From NCBI RefSeq assembly GCF_000328565.1, contig NC_019966.1, positions 5,518,001 to 5,582,000 on the forward strand: 64,000 nt of DNA. Direction: 5' to 3'. The notes beneath the pieces are model-generated. The model did not search any database. It was not told the origin of the DNA and was given only the letters and a program-made list of their open reading frames with translations. Each line of letters begins with the position of its first letter. Position 1 is the first letter of the stretch. The position numbers were made by a program, and so were the translations under genes. This stretch comes from Mycobacterium sp. JS623 (lineage in GTDB: Bacteria; Actinomycetota; Actinomycetes; Mycobacteriales; Mycobacteriaceae). Below, one piece after another: positions 27,126-34,929 of this stretch.

Positions 27126-27800
27126 CTAGGTGTCTTCGTCGACTCCGTCGAAGACCTGCACGGTGTAGTCGAACGATTTTGGTGTGACACCGACTTGGCG
27201 ACCAAATGGATGGTCGAGCCAGTAAATGAGGGAGAGTAGGAGGCCAAGCAGGACCGCGATGGCGCTCGCCAGCATGGTATGAGTCAGGCGGTTATCGAGG
27301 CGGGTGAATCCGAGCAGACCGATGAGCAGGACGCCGCCGAATAACAGCCCGCCCCATAGCAAGCCGGGAATTCGGGGCCTTGCATCCAGTACGCGCGTGT
27401 TGCGTTGTGATGTCAACTATTGAGTTGGCCGCGGACCTCGGCATTGATCGGATTTGAGGCGACGGTGGGTGGTTGTTGAGCGCCGAGCACGCGGTACATG
27501 TGGGTAATCGCTGCTCGTGCGTTGCCGCTTGCGGCATCGCTGCCTTGGCTGTCCCGCTCCCCTTGGACCGCTGCCGTGTAATTTCGCAGCAGCTCACGCA
27601 TCGTGGCTTGCTCCGGCGCGGGCAGGCTGATCGTTTGCCGATACATCGTCGCCAGGGTGGACGACTCGTTGGTCACGTTTGTCTCGGCAGAAGAGAATTG
27701 CTCCCAAGCGACGACGACGGTGAAACCCAGTAGGGCACCGTAGACAAGTGCGACCTTGGTAAGGAACGGCGACAGGGATCCCGTTTCATCCCTGGCGCCA
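27126..27800 (-). pseudogene. DUF4239 (bestrophin-like) membrane protein, truncated and frameshifted
   Basis: The minus strand reads a DUF4239-type protein. From about 27790 the frame gives SPFLTKVALVYGALLGFTVV and ETNVTNESSTLATMYRQTIS down to EVRGQLNS and a stop at 27413. After a frameshift it resumes at LTSQRNTRVLDARPRIPGLL and a two-helix membrane region ending at 27126. The upstream frame is closed by a TAG before any start codon, so the N-terminal membrane part is lost. Two lesions argue for a pseudogene. Confidence 0.65.
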
Positions 27801-27826
27801 GGCCGGTGAATTGTCTTGTGGGCTCG

Positions 27827-27913
27827 CTAAACGCTGCTGACTGCGACGAGGACTGAACCGGTGACGACCAGGGCGAGAAACAGCCACAAGCCCGGAAGGC
27901 CCATTCCGCCCAT
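27827..27913 (-). CDS. possible 28-residue hydrophobic peptide
   Basis: ATG 27913 opens MGGMGLPGLWLFLALVVTGS followed by VLVAVSSV, a single membrane segment. It lies just upstream of the DUF4239 remnant on the same strand and has no clear ribosome site. It could be a genuine small membrane peptide or the degraded beginning of a neighbouring gene. Confidence 0.25.
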   Translation of the reverse strand: MGGMGLPGLWLFLALVVTGSVLVAVSSV

Positions 27914-28047
27914 CGCTCACACCCTTAATACCCGGGCTGCTTCGCCCCGAAGATCGGACTCGCCGCACCGTGGACGGCGCCTTACACGGCGTTGCTGTCT
28001 GAGCTCCGCGACCTGATGGAGGCGCCGGAACTGGCGCTGCTCGACCT

Positions 28048-28392
28048 TTAGCCCATCGGCCCGTCGGGAAGAGGCGCGTTGCAGCGATCCCGAAAATCAG
28101 ATGCCGCCTGCCTGACCCCCGTCAGCTCGTCGCGCACTTGTGGATTTGCGTCCAGGTACGCGGTGGTGTCCGTGCGCATCTGATCCCTGGTCTTGCCTTT
28201 GAGGCTGGTGAAGAAGTTGTTTACGTCTGGATGGCTGAACAGATATGACGACATCGCCGCGTTGACCCCCGACATAACGTTGGCGAGGTCGGCGGCCGTG
28301 CAGTTCGGCGGATCGGCGGCGGCGGTCGGCGAGGTGCCGATGAGCGTCGCACCGGCGATCACGCCGGCGCCGATCAGGCTACGAATAAACAT
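28048..28392 (-). CDS. secreted hemophore-like heme-binding protein
   Basis: 114 residues. A signal peptide (MFIRSLIGAGVIAGATLIGT) is cleaved probably after TAAA. The mature part has the mycobacterial haemophore-type layout: Cys in PPNCTAADLANVMSGVN, a helical SSYLFSHPDVNNFFTSLKG, YLDANPQVRDELTGVRQ, and a final Cys in FRDRCNAPLPD. Family members bind heme or are hemophore-related. It is 39 bases downstream of another secreted-protein gene and probably co-transcribed. Confidence 0.75.
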   Translation of the reverse strand: MFIRSLIGAGVIAGATLIGTSPTAAADPPNCTAADLANVMSGVNAAMSSYLFSHPDVNNFFTSLKGKTRDQMRTDTTAYLDANPQVRDELTGVRQAASDFRDRCNAPLPDGPMG

Positions 28393-28431
28393 GTGAGACT
28401 CCTTGGTTTCGTGGGTGATGGGGGACGTTGC

Positions 28432-28743
28432 TCAACGACGCGGTCCGATACCGCCTCCGCCGCCGCCGGGTCGGCCTGGGCGTCCGATATCGGGAGGAGG
28501 CAGTGGGAGGATCACGTCGAGATCCCACTCGTCGTCGCAATACCACGGATCGGCGCAATAGGAGGGGTAGGCCGGCCCCGCCTGTGGGGCGGTCGCACCA
28601 CCGCCGCGGACGTCGCCCTGGGCACACACGGTGGCGTAACCGGCACTCGAGCAATCCGCTGACGCTGGCGCAGCAGAGGTGACACCGATGGGCACAAACG
28701 TGAGGACAAGACCCAAACTCAGGCAGCACTGTCGTAGTCGCAC
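28432..28743 (-). CDS. small secreted Gly/Pro-rich protein
   Basis: 103 residues with a signal peptide (LGLVLTFVPIGVTSAAPASA, then DCSSAGYATVC). The mature protein has two Cys pairs (CSSAGYATVC and CADPWYC), an acidic WYCDDEWDLD segment and a Pro/Gly-rich end. No function is recognised; short secreted proteins of this type are frequent in mycobacteria. It precedes the hemophore-like gene on the same strand. Confidence 0.6.
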   Translation of the reverse strand: MRLRQCCLSLGLVLTFVPIGVTSAAPASADCSSAGYATVCAQGDVRGGGATAPQAGPAYPSYCADPWYCDDEWDLDVILPLPPPDIGRPGRPGGGGGGIGPRR

Positions 28744-29595
28744 GGCTGCTCCCTCCCGATAGGCGGCCGGTCACTGTCGACTCGTGTCGACGCGACGAGA
28801 CCGATACTCGCGGAGCGTAATTCCCTGCGCTCGATCGCGGTGCGGTATCGGCAAATATCCTGGACCCCAGCTACCTTGTTGTGAACTATGAGAAATTCTT
28901 TACATAGATTCTCCATATTGATAACGAGTGTTCTCCTGTCAGTCGCCCAAACACCCACAAACACCGCGGCAGGCGTGTTATGTACCGCCGCTTGTGCGCC
29001 GAATGGGGCGAAAAATACCGGACCAAAATTGGAGAGACCCGCGGCAAAGGCCATCCCGAAAGAAGGAAATTTCGGCCTCGAACGCGCCCACTATGTCGGA
29101 TTACCCGAGAACTCGTGTGTGCTACGGATTTTCCATGTTCGCCAAAGTTGAGGAAGGCCGCGAGCAGGCCGTCCGGGCATGCGGCTAGCCGATCGTGGAG
29201 ACTATTTCGAGGAGCTCGGAGGCTCGCGCCGCTACGCCTGCACTACCTCGCGGGGTGGTGTTCGACGTTGGGTCCGGCCTACACCTTGCAGGTCGAGGGC
29301 ATCTTCGACACCGATTTCGACAAGTACACAGGACGCGGTCCCCTCGTTTAGCGCGACGGGCATCACGACAGTCTTCACGAATCCCCAAGGATCCCTCAGG
29401 ATTGGAAGAAGAACCCGGATGCGTTCATCAAGAAGATTGCCGCCACCCAACCAGGCGATGTTTGAGTTAAGCCCGTGACTTGATGGACAGTCACATTCCC
29501 ACTCGGAAACCCAAACGATCCGATAGGCTGATATTCCGAACCAGCGCGCTCTTTTCGTCATCGGACAGCAAGTTGGTCGATTGGAGCGCAGCAAA
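28744..29595. other. gene-poor segment
   Basis: About 850 bases, AT-rich around 28860-28940, with no frame that shows a recognisable protein on either strand. A short plus-strand tail ending at 29188 (YGFSMFAKVEEGREQAVRAC) is protein-like but has no supportable start. Probably decayed DNA within the island. Confidence 0.4.
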
Positions 29596-29942
29596 ATGGT
29601 CGCACAGAGTGTCGCAGAACCACGCTACAAGATCACTGGTGGAATAGCTTGCGCCGTGACGAGCGCAGTACTCGCAAGCGCCGGGTTGGGGTTAGCCCCT
29701 ACAAAGAACGCGACCTGCGCGCTGTTGCCGATACCGGCACCAACAATAAAGTTGCAGCGGGCCAGGATCCGCTTGCGTTTGCCGCTTCCCTCTTCCGGGA
29801 CGGTCAAACTGTCACGAAGACGAATCCCGGCATCGCGATCAACACTTTCCGCGTCGGCGGGACGGCCTTGACGCCCGGACCAAACAGCACGGCTGTCAAC
29901 ACGGCCGGAGCGACCAGCGGAAGCAATAAGCTCAAGAAGTAA
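29596..29942 (+). pseudogene. secreted low-complexity protein, frameshifted
   Basis: ATG 29596 opens a signal-peptide-like start (ITGGIACAVTSAVLASAGLG). Around 29700 the sensible reading moves to another plus-strand frame, which continues ADTGTNNKVAAGQDPLAFAA, SLFRDGQTVTKTNPG and NSTAVNTAGATSGSNKLKK to the TAA at 29940-29942. This composition resembles Asn/Thr/Gly-rich mycobacterial secreted proteins. A single frameshift separates the export signal from the mature part. Confidence 0.45.
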
Positions 29943-30086
29943 TCGACCACCGCCGGTTCGGCCACGTGCAGCCGAGTTGCCGGTTCTGCTGACGGACGAT
30001 AACTGCCATGCGCTGGTAGAGGCGGGCGGTGTTGGAACGGTGGCGAAACCGGTGCGGGCGCCGATTGCGAGTGGGATGGTGCAGAC

Positions 30087-30488
30087 ATGCGATCAACGGA
30101 GATTGTCACCGCGTTCTGGGAAGAAGTCTGGAACGCCGACGAAGCCGACGCCGTCGATCGGTTCGTGGCCGACGACGTCGTCATCGAGGCAGGCGGCCAA
30201 AAAATCGCTGGCCAGGACAGCGTCAAGAACTGGATCAAGCAATTCCTCGATCACGTCAACGATCTACACGTCGACACCATCGAAACCTTCCAAAGCGACG
30301 ACGGCACCCGCGTTACATCCCGATGGGTAATGACTGGCACCAACAACGGCATCCTCGGCACGGAACCCAACGGCAAGCCGATCGCCATGACCGGCACCGC
30401 CATCTGGACCGTGGACAAGGGCAAGCTGCACCGTGGCTGGATCGAGCAGGCCTCCTTCGAGCTCTACCACTGGCTACTCGCGAAGTAA
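30087..30488 (+). CDS. NTF2/SnoaL-like protein
   Basis: 133 residues. Typical start MRSTEIVTAFWEEVWNADEA with FVADDVVIEAGGQKIAGQD, a HVDTIETFQSDDGTRVTSRW strand pair and a C-terminal GKLHRGWIEQASFELYHWL. This matches SnoaL-like (ester cyclase) members of the NTF2 superfamily. It appears intact, unlike many neighbours. It is followed 6 bases later by a small secreted-protein gene on the same strand. Confidence 0.7.
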   Translation: MRSTEIVTAFWEEVWNADEADAVDRFVADDVVIEAGGQKIAGQDSVKNWIKQFLDHVNDLHVDTIETFQSDDGTRVTSRWVMTGTNNGILGTEPNGKPIAMTGTAIWTVDKGKLHRGWIEQASFELYHWLLAK

Positions 30489-30494
30489 CCCCGG

Positions 30495-30725
30495 ATGCGG
30501 TCACGCGTCGGTAAGTTCTCGGCGGCGGCGGGTGCGGTCACGCTGCTTTCAATTGCCGCAACGCCCAACGTCTCGGCCGAACCGGTGGCGACGTGTACGA
30601 GCGAGATCGTCGAGGGTGTCGAGGTCGACTACTGCGTGGGCAACCCCAATGCAAACAACGGAATTGAGATGCCGGGCGTCAATGTCGATTTTGAGTTCGG
30701 CCTCGGAATTGGGTTCGGATTCTGA
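30495..30725 (+). CDS. small secreted protein
   Basis: 76 residues with a signal peptide (KFSAAAGAVTLLSIAATPNV, SAEPVATC). The mature part is short, with Cys residues in ATCTSEIV and DYCVGNPN, then an acidic/aromatic FEFGLGIGFGF end. It starts 6 bases after the NTF2-like gene, suggesting co-transcription. No family recognised. Confidence 0.55.
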   Translation: MRSRVGKFSAAAGAVTLLSIAATPNVSAEPVATCTSEIVEGVEVDYCVGNPNANNGIEMPGVNVDFEFGLGIGFGF

Positions 30726-30796
30726 GTTTATGCCAACCGGCGCCGCAACTGAGGCCGCCGATGCACGACGCGGCAGACAGCTGGACCGAACGCCGG

Positions 30797-31078
30797 CTAG
30801 TACAAGTTGTTGGGACATGTGACGTCGACATAGACGGTGTCACCCGGCGCGGGCTCAGGATTCGACGAGGGGTTGTTGACCCTGACCACCGTGCAGTCCG
30901 ACAGTTGCTGAGTGTTGAAGCCGTTGCTCCAGTTGATGTGAACGACGTATCCCTCAGCCTCAAGGTCGTTGATGACAGCGTCCGCTCCGTGGGCGCTGGC
31001 TAGTGGCGCGGCCGCGCCGGCAAATGCCGCGCCTGCCACAGCGAACACCACCGCGGTGGACTTGGCTCCCAATGACAT
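30797..31078 (-). CDS. small secreted mycobacterial protein
   Basis: 93 residues from ATG 31078 (MSLGAKSTAVVFAVAGAAFA signal peptide, ending ASAHG). The mature domain reads DAVINDLEAEGYVVHINWSN and QLSDCTVVRVNNPSS, with two Cys (SDC, VTCPNN). This resembles a recurrent mycobacterial secreted family that contains a conserved NDLEAEGY motif. The promoter-proximal region of this gene appears in degenerate form at about 32290-32430. Confidence 0.65.
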   Translation of the reverse strand: MSLGAKSTAVVFAVAGAAFAGAAAPLASAHGADAVINDLEAEGYVVHINWSNGFNTQQLSDCTVVRVNNPSSNPEPAPGDTVYVDVTCPNNLY

Positions 31079-31687
31079 ACTGCGATCATGACTGACCGGC
31101 GGGGTCAAGCGGCCCGTTTCGGCCAAAGACGGACTGGGTGGATGACCGGCCTTAACGCTTGACCCCCAGTTGTACGTTGACCGAATTTGTTTGTCTCTCA
31201 TGGACTCTCAAATGGGCCTCCAGCGGGGCCCGTCTCAAGTTGTCCCCGCCAACTCATGGAATTCGTCCCTAGTTGTTACGTCGTCTGCTGCAGCGCCTTC
31301 AGTGGACGCATGCGCTCGCTATTTGCTGGTCTCGTCCGGGCGTCGTTCGAACCCGACGTGGGTACAGCACATCGATTAGTTTTCCGGCAGCGTTACGCCA
31401 GACCATCCGCACTTCTGACCATCCACTCGGCCTGGGGTGTCCGGGCGTCCGCTCGACCCGACCGAGGACAATCGGATCGTGTCGGGCGAGACCGTTGACG
31501 ACGACGAGCCAGCGGCCCGAGGAAGCCGACGTTGACCTCGCCGAGGACGTGGACGACATCGCCGACGAATCGGCCAACACATAACTATCTAAATGGCCCC
31601 ACAGACGTTAAACGCGGTGGGTAGGGTGGCGATCGGATTGATCCCGAACAAAGCAGGTCGTCAACCTGGACCATTCAAAGGACAGCG
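31079..31687. other. intergenic segment with dispersed repeats
   Basis: About 600 bases without a supported gene. It contains the second copy of the CGTCTCAAG repeat (31231-31274, partner 26990-27034). It also has the upstream region of the 31078 gene, whose degenerate duplicate lies near 32320-32430. Open frames here lack recognisable features. Confidence 0.4.
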
Positions 31688-32278
31688 ATGAAAACACAAG
31701 CAGTAGTTTGCGTTTCCGCAGTAGCCTTCGGTTTTTGCGCATCAACGTTTCTCGCACCGGCAGCCAAAGCTGACACGCAATGCCCATATCCCGGCGTCGG
31801 CGTCTTAAATGCAAGTGTCGGTGGTGTCAGTGGCGGTTTTTGCGATTTCCCGACGGAAATCAATGGGGCGCATTGGCATTGCCAGGGCGGTGGCGTCGGC
31901 CTTGGACTGGCCACTACCGGCGTCGGTGTCGGTGAAATGGGTACTCTCGGCATTGCCGGTGTCGGCCAGGGTGTCAGTGGCGTATCGTGCAATTGGCGCT
32001 GCCCTGACGGTACGGATGCACCGGCGCCGAATCCCCCTGGCGCGTGGAAAGAATATCTGGTGCCGATGGATTCCACGAATTACTGCAAAGATCATATGGA
32101 ACCGGTTGGGTTTTGGAGTGCGCCAACGCTTCCCACCGAAGGTATCCCACCGGCAGACGAAATGGCACCGGAACCGGGAGAAACACTGGTACCGCAACCA
32201 ATACCGCCGCCGTTACCGACAGAACCACTGCCAGCGCCAGCAGTACCGCCAACTGCGCCAGGGGAACCAAATCCATAA
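31688..32278 (+). CDS. secreted Gly- and Pro-rich protein
   Basis: 196 residues. Signal peptide about residues 1-28 (VCVSAVAFGFCASTFLAPAA, KADTQC). The mature protein has a Gly-rich valine-repeat centre (GGGVGLGLATTGVGVGEMG) flanked by Cys (FCDFP, WHCQGG, SCNWRCPDG), then PPGAWKEYLVP, typical of a mycobacterial secreted family. It ends in a Pro-rich tail. A purine-rich AAAGGAC lies before the ATG. Intact; function unknown. Confidence 0.65.
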   Translation: MKTQAVVCVSAVAFGFCASTFLAPAAKADTQCPYPGVGVLNASVGGVSGGFCDFPTEINGAHWHCQGGGVGLGLATTGVGVGEMGTLGIAGVGQGVSGVSCNWRCPDGTDAPAPNPPGAWKEYLVPMDSTNYCKDHMEPVGFWSAPTLPTEGIPPADEMAPEPGETLVPQPIPPPLPTEPLPAPAVPPTAPGEPNP

Positions 32279-32284
32279 TCATGA

Positions 32285-32465
32285 CTACAAGTTACGGCGC
32301 GGCGAACACCGCGACCGCTATGGACTTAGCTCCCAATGACATTCGGCCATCGTGCCCGACGAGCCCGGGTCAGGCGGTCCGTTCCGGGTCAAACCCAGGC
32401 TGGGCGAAAACACCCAGCCTCGACGCTTGATAGCAGTAGAGAAAGTCCTTACGGCTTCGTGCCGC
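32285..32465. repeat. degenerate duplicate of secreted-gene upstream region plus VRTF(S)TAIK repeat
   Basis: The stretch from GCGGCGAACACCGCGACCG through CTCCCAATGACAT to CGCTTGA mirrors 31040-31160 (the start of the 31078 gene) with many substitutions. It continues into a segment, 32425-32463 (GCTTGATAGCAGTAGAGAAA onward), that matches 25187-25223. These are duplicated island fragments rather than genes. Confidence 0.45.
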
Positions 32466-32872
32466 CGTTGGCGGCCGACTCGTTGAAGGCAACCCAAATC
32501 TGAACGGTAGGTGCCCATCCCGGAACGTCTGGTGCCTATGCTGAAGGCGCGACTCGATGGCCGGCCACCCGGCGCTCCGGCCGTCGCGTCTCCCCGCGGG
32601 TCGCGGCTCGGGCTTGAGAATTGGAAGCGGTCGGTCAACTGGAAGTAGCGATTGCCAAGATCGGGCGGGACAAAATGCGCGTGCACGATCTTTGCCACTC
32701 GTACGCATCGCTCTCACGCCGTGCCGGCGCCGATCTTCGCCTGTTGCAGAATGCCATGGGGCACGCATCGATCACCGTGACCGCCCGCACCTACGCCGAC
32801 CTTTTCGATGTTGAACTCGACAACATGGCGGCCGCGCTCGACTCGCTGGATGACGTTGGCCGGGACCACTGA
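32461..32872 (+). pseudogene. tyrosine recombinase (integrase) C-terminal remnant
   Basis: Two frames together read a phage-type integrase: VPIPERLVPMLKARLDG from 32511 to a stop at 32646-32648, then AIAKIGRDKMRVHDLCHSYA, AGADLRLLQNAMGHASITVT and ARTYADLFDVELDN. A one-base loss near 32645 breaks the frame. The catalytic HxxR motif is HDLC: Arg is replaced by Cys (TGC 32693-32695). The active-site Tyr (RTYADL) remains. The N-terminal half is missing. It sits beside the intact tRNA-Phe. Confidence 0.75.
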
Positions 32873-32984
32873 AGTATCCCTACCGCTGGCGGCTCCTCGG
32901 TTTGGCCACATATTGGCCCCGTCGTCGGTTCGAACCAATAAGGGCGAGGCTCGGCGGGGGGTCGCAGATACCCAATGAACTGGG

Positions 32985-33041
32985 CACCTCTTGGTGGCCA
33001 GGGCCGGGATCGAACCGGCGACCTTCCGCTTTTCAGGCGGA
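32985..33041 (-). repeat. proximal attachment-site copy within tRNA-Phe
   Basis: 57 bp comprising the 3' flank (CACCTCTTGGTG on the plus strand), acceptor 3' strand, T arm and anticodon arm of tRNA-Phe. It matches 16468-16523 at about 53 of 57 aligned positions by eye. It is the reconstituted att site inside the functional tRNA. Confidence 0.7.
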
Positions 33042-33068
33042 CGCTCATACCAACTGAGCTACCTGGCC
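32995..33068 (-). tRNA. tRNA-Phe (GAA)
   Basis: 74 nt. The acceptor arms GGCCAGG/CCTGGCC pair fully, the D loop contains AGTTGG, the anticodon loop is CTGAAAA (anticodon GAA), the T loop is GGTTCGATCCC, and CCA is encoded at the 3' end. It is the integration target of the island, which lies on its 3' side. Confidence 0.95.
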
Positions 33069-33108
33069 GGAAGGCACCCAACTCACCCAAGTGCCTCGCC
33101 ATGAATGG

Positions 33109-33182
33109 CGACCCTGACGGGACTTGAACCCGCGACCTCCGCCGTGACAGGGCGGCGCGCTAACCAACTGCGCCACAGGGCC
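33109..33182 (-). tRNA. tRNA-Asp (GTC)
   Basis: 74 nt, clover-leaf intact: acceptor GGCCCTG/CAGGGTC (one G-U), anticodon loop CTGTCAC giving GTC, T loop GGGTTCAAGTCCC, discriminator G and encoded CCA. It lies 40 bases upstream of tRNA-Phe, probably in one transcript with tRNA-Glu. Confidence 0.95.
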
Positions 33183-33218
33183 TTGCTTTGCGACTCCCAT
33201 GGTACGAGGCGCCGCGCG

Positions 33219-33291
33219 TACCCCCTACGGGATTCGAACCCGCGCTACCGCCTTGAAAGGGCGGCGTCCTAGGCCGCTAGACGAAGGGGGC
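33219..33291 (-). tRNA. tRNA-Glu (TTC)
   Basis: 73 nt. Acceptor GCCCCCT/AGGGGGT, anticodon loop CTTTCAA giving TTC, T loop GGGTTCGAATCCC, discriminator A; CCA is not encoded. It is the first of the Glu-Asp-Phe minus-strand cluster. Confidence 0.95.
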
Positions 33292-33413
33292 CAGCCGAAT
33301 CTCTCCGGGGTACTCCCGACGCTGTGACGCTGGGAGCCTCGATAGCTTAGGGTACGCGGACCCCAATCCTCAAACGAGATGCCCTAAGCGACGCAGTATC
33401 CTGATCAGTCGTC

Positions 33414-33486
33414 GCCCCTATAGCTCAGTTGGTAGAGCTACGGACTTTTAATCCGCAGGTCGCAGGTTCGAGCCCTGCTGGGGGCA
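33414..33486 (+). tRNA. tRNA-Lys (TTT)
   Basis: 73 nt. Acceptor GCCCCTA/TGGGGGC, D arm AGCTCAGTTGGTAGAGCT, anticodon loop CTTTTAA giving TTT, T loop AGGTTCGAGCCCT. It is divergent from the Glu-Asp-Phe cluster. Confidence 0.95.
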
Positions 33487-33630
33487 CCTTGACGGTGTAT
33501 GCCTCGGTTGATGGTGGGCATTTCGTCTTCGGTTGATCGCTGACCGTGTTTCGGCTGATGCTTTACACCTGCTTCGGTTGATCCGTGACACTCCCCAGAG
33601 GAGTCTCGCGGGTGGCATCGAAGCTGTCAG

Positions 33631-33647
33631 TACACGTGTGACGTGTA
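33631..33647. promoter_or_regulatory. perfect palindrome upstream of the exporter operon
   Basis: TACACGT-GTG-ACGTGTA has 7-bp perfect arms, about 70 bases upstream of the MFS start. It has the form of a dimeric repressor or activator site. No regulator gene is adjacent, so the binder is unknown. Confidence 0.45.
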
Positions 33648-33717
33648 GCTGGGCCATCGCCTTGAGGGCGAACGCCTTTGAACGCTAGGGAATCACCTGA
33701 TTCCTTTGCTAATAGTG

Positions 33718-34929
33718 ATGCATAAAGTCTTCGCAATGCTCGCGCTCCTACGACACCCGGGCCCTCTCCGCCGGCTGACGCTCACTGCGTTGCAGTCCTC
33801 GATCGGGAACGAGATCGGGCTCATTGCCGTGCTGCTGATCGCGAGCCGCACCGGCGAAGGCGCTTGGCCGGTGACCGCGGTGCTGTGCGCAGATCTGCTG
33901 CCGATGATCGTCCTAGCTCCCCTGGCCGGAGTGATCATCGACCGGACGGCACCGAAGCCCCTACTTGTCGGCTGCGACCTCATCCGCGTGGCGGCGTTCG
34001 TCGGCATCGCGATAGCGACGACGTTCCCGCTGATCCTCGGACTTGCGCTACTCATCGGAATAGCCACCGCCGTCCATCGGCCGGCGAACAAGACCGCCCT
34101 CGCCGACCTCGCAGGCCCGAATGCGACGGTTGCGATGGCGGCGCTGGCGACCTCGTGGTCGGCGGCGCTCACCGTCGGACCTGCGCTCGCCGCCGGTCTG
34201 CTCGCGATCACGGGAGTCGACGCGCTGCTGTTGATCGACGCCGTGACGTTCGCAGTCTCGGCGTTAGTGATCGCCGGCCTGCCGCTCCGGCGCCGTGGCC
34301 ACGGGGAGGCCGGGCCCGATGAGGAGCAGCACGCCGGCTGGCGCCTGCTGCCGCGCGGGCTTCCCGCCGGCCTCGGCGCCGTCCTGACGATCGGCTTCGT
34401 GAGCGGACTTGCACTGGCGGGGATCAACGTCGCTGAACCCTTGTTGGTGACCAACGAGCTCGACGCCGGTGACGCCAGCTTCGCGGTCCTCATCTTCCTG
34501 TTCGGCGTGGGGGCCACGTTCGGCGGAGCGGCGTGCGCTGAGCGCAGCGGTTGGCGGACGCTGCTGGCCGCCCTGGCCCTGGCCGCGACGGGAACCGCCG
34601 TCGCCGTGGTCGCCGACAGCGTGCCGGCTGCCGCGGTGGCGTTCGTCATGACCGGCGTCGGCGTCGGCGCGTTCATCAGCGTGGAACTGCAGATGACGAC
34701 CTCGCTGACCCCGTCCGCGCTCCGCGGCCGCGTGTTCGGCATCAAGGACTCGCTGGACAGCCTCGCGATCGGAGCCGGACTCGTGCTCGGCGGCGCGACG
34801 GCGGCGCTGAGCGGTCCTAGGGCGGTGTTCGCCGCCGCGTCGGTGATGACAGCCGCGTGCGTGCTCGGCGGCGTGGCCGCAAGCAGACGAAGCCGGCGGA
34901 TGTCCCTGAGCAGGAGCATCGCCTCGTGA
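33718..34929 (+). CDS. MFS transporter (exporter-like)
   Basis: 403 residues from ATG 33718 (TTG at 33706 is possible). About 12 membrane segments and the MFS loop PLAGVIIDRTAPKPLLVGCD (motif A-like, residues about 63-82). The SALRGRVFG loop is typical of the macrolide-efflux/NreB-type exporter subfamily. Its stop overlaps the next gene's GTG, so export is coupled to the oxygenase product. A palindrome lies upstream. Likely substrate: the product of the oxygenase, or a toxic compound. Confidence 0.8.
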   Translation: MHKVFAMLALLRHPGPLRRLTLTALQSSIGNEIGLIAVLLIASRTGEGAWPVTAVLCADLLPMIVLAPLAGVIIDRTAPKPLLVGCDLIRVAAFVGIAIATTFPLILGLALLIGIATAVHRPANKTALADLAGPNATVAMAALATSWSAALTVGPALAAGLLAITGVDALLLIDAVTFAVSALVIAGLPLRRRGHGEAGPDEEQHAGWRLLPRGLPAGLGAVLTIGFVSGLALAGINVAEPLLVTNELDAGDASFAVLIFLFGVGATFGGAACAERSGWRTLLAALALAATGTAVAVVADSVPAAAVAFVMTGVGVGAFISVELQMTTSLTPSALRGRVFGIKDSLDSLAIGAGLVLGGATAALSGPRAVFAAASVMTAACVLGGVAASRRSRRMSLSRSIAS

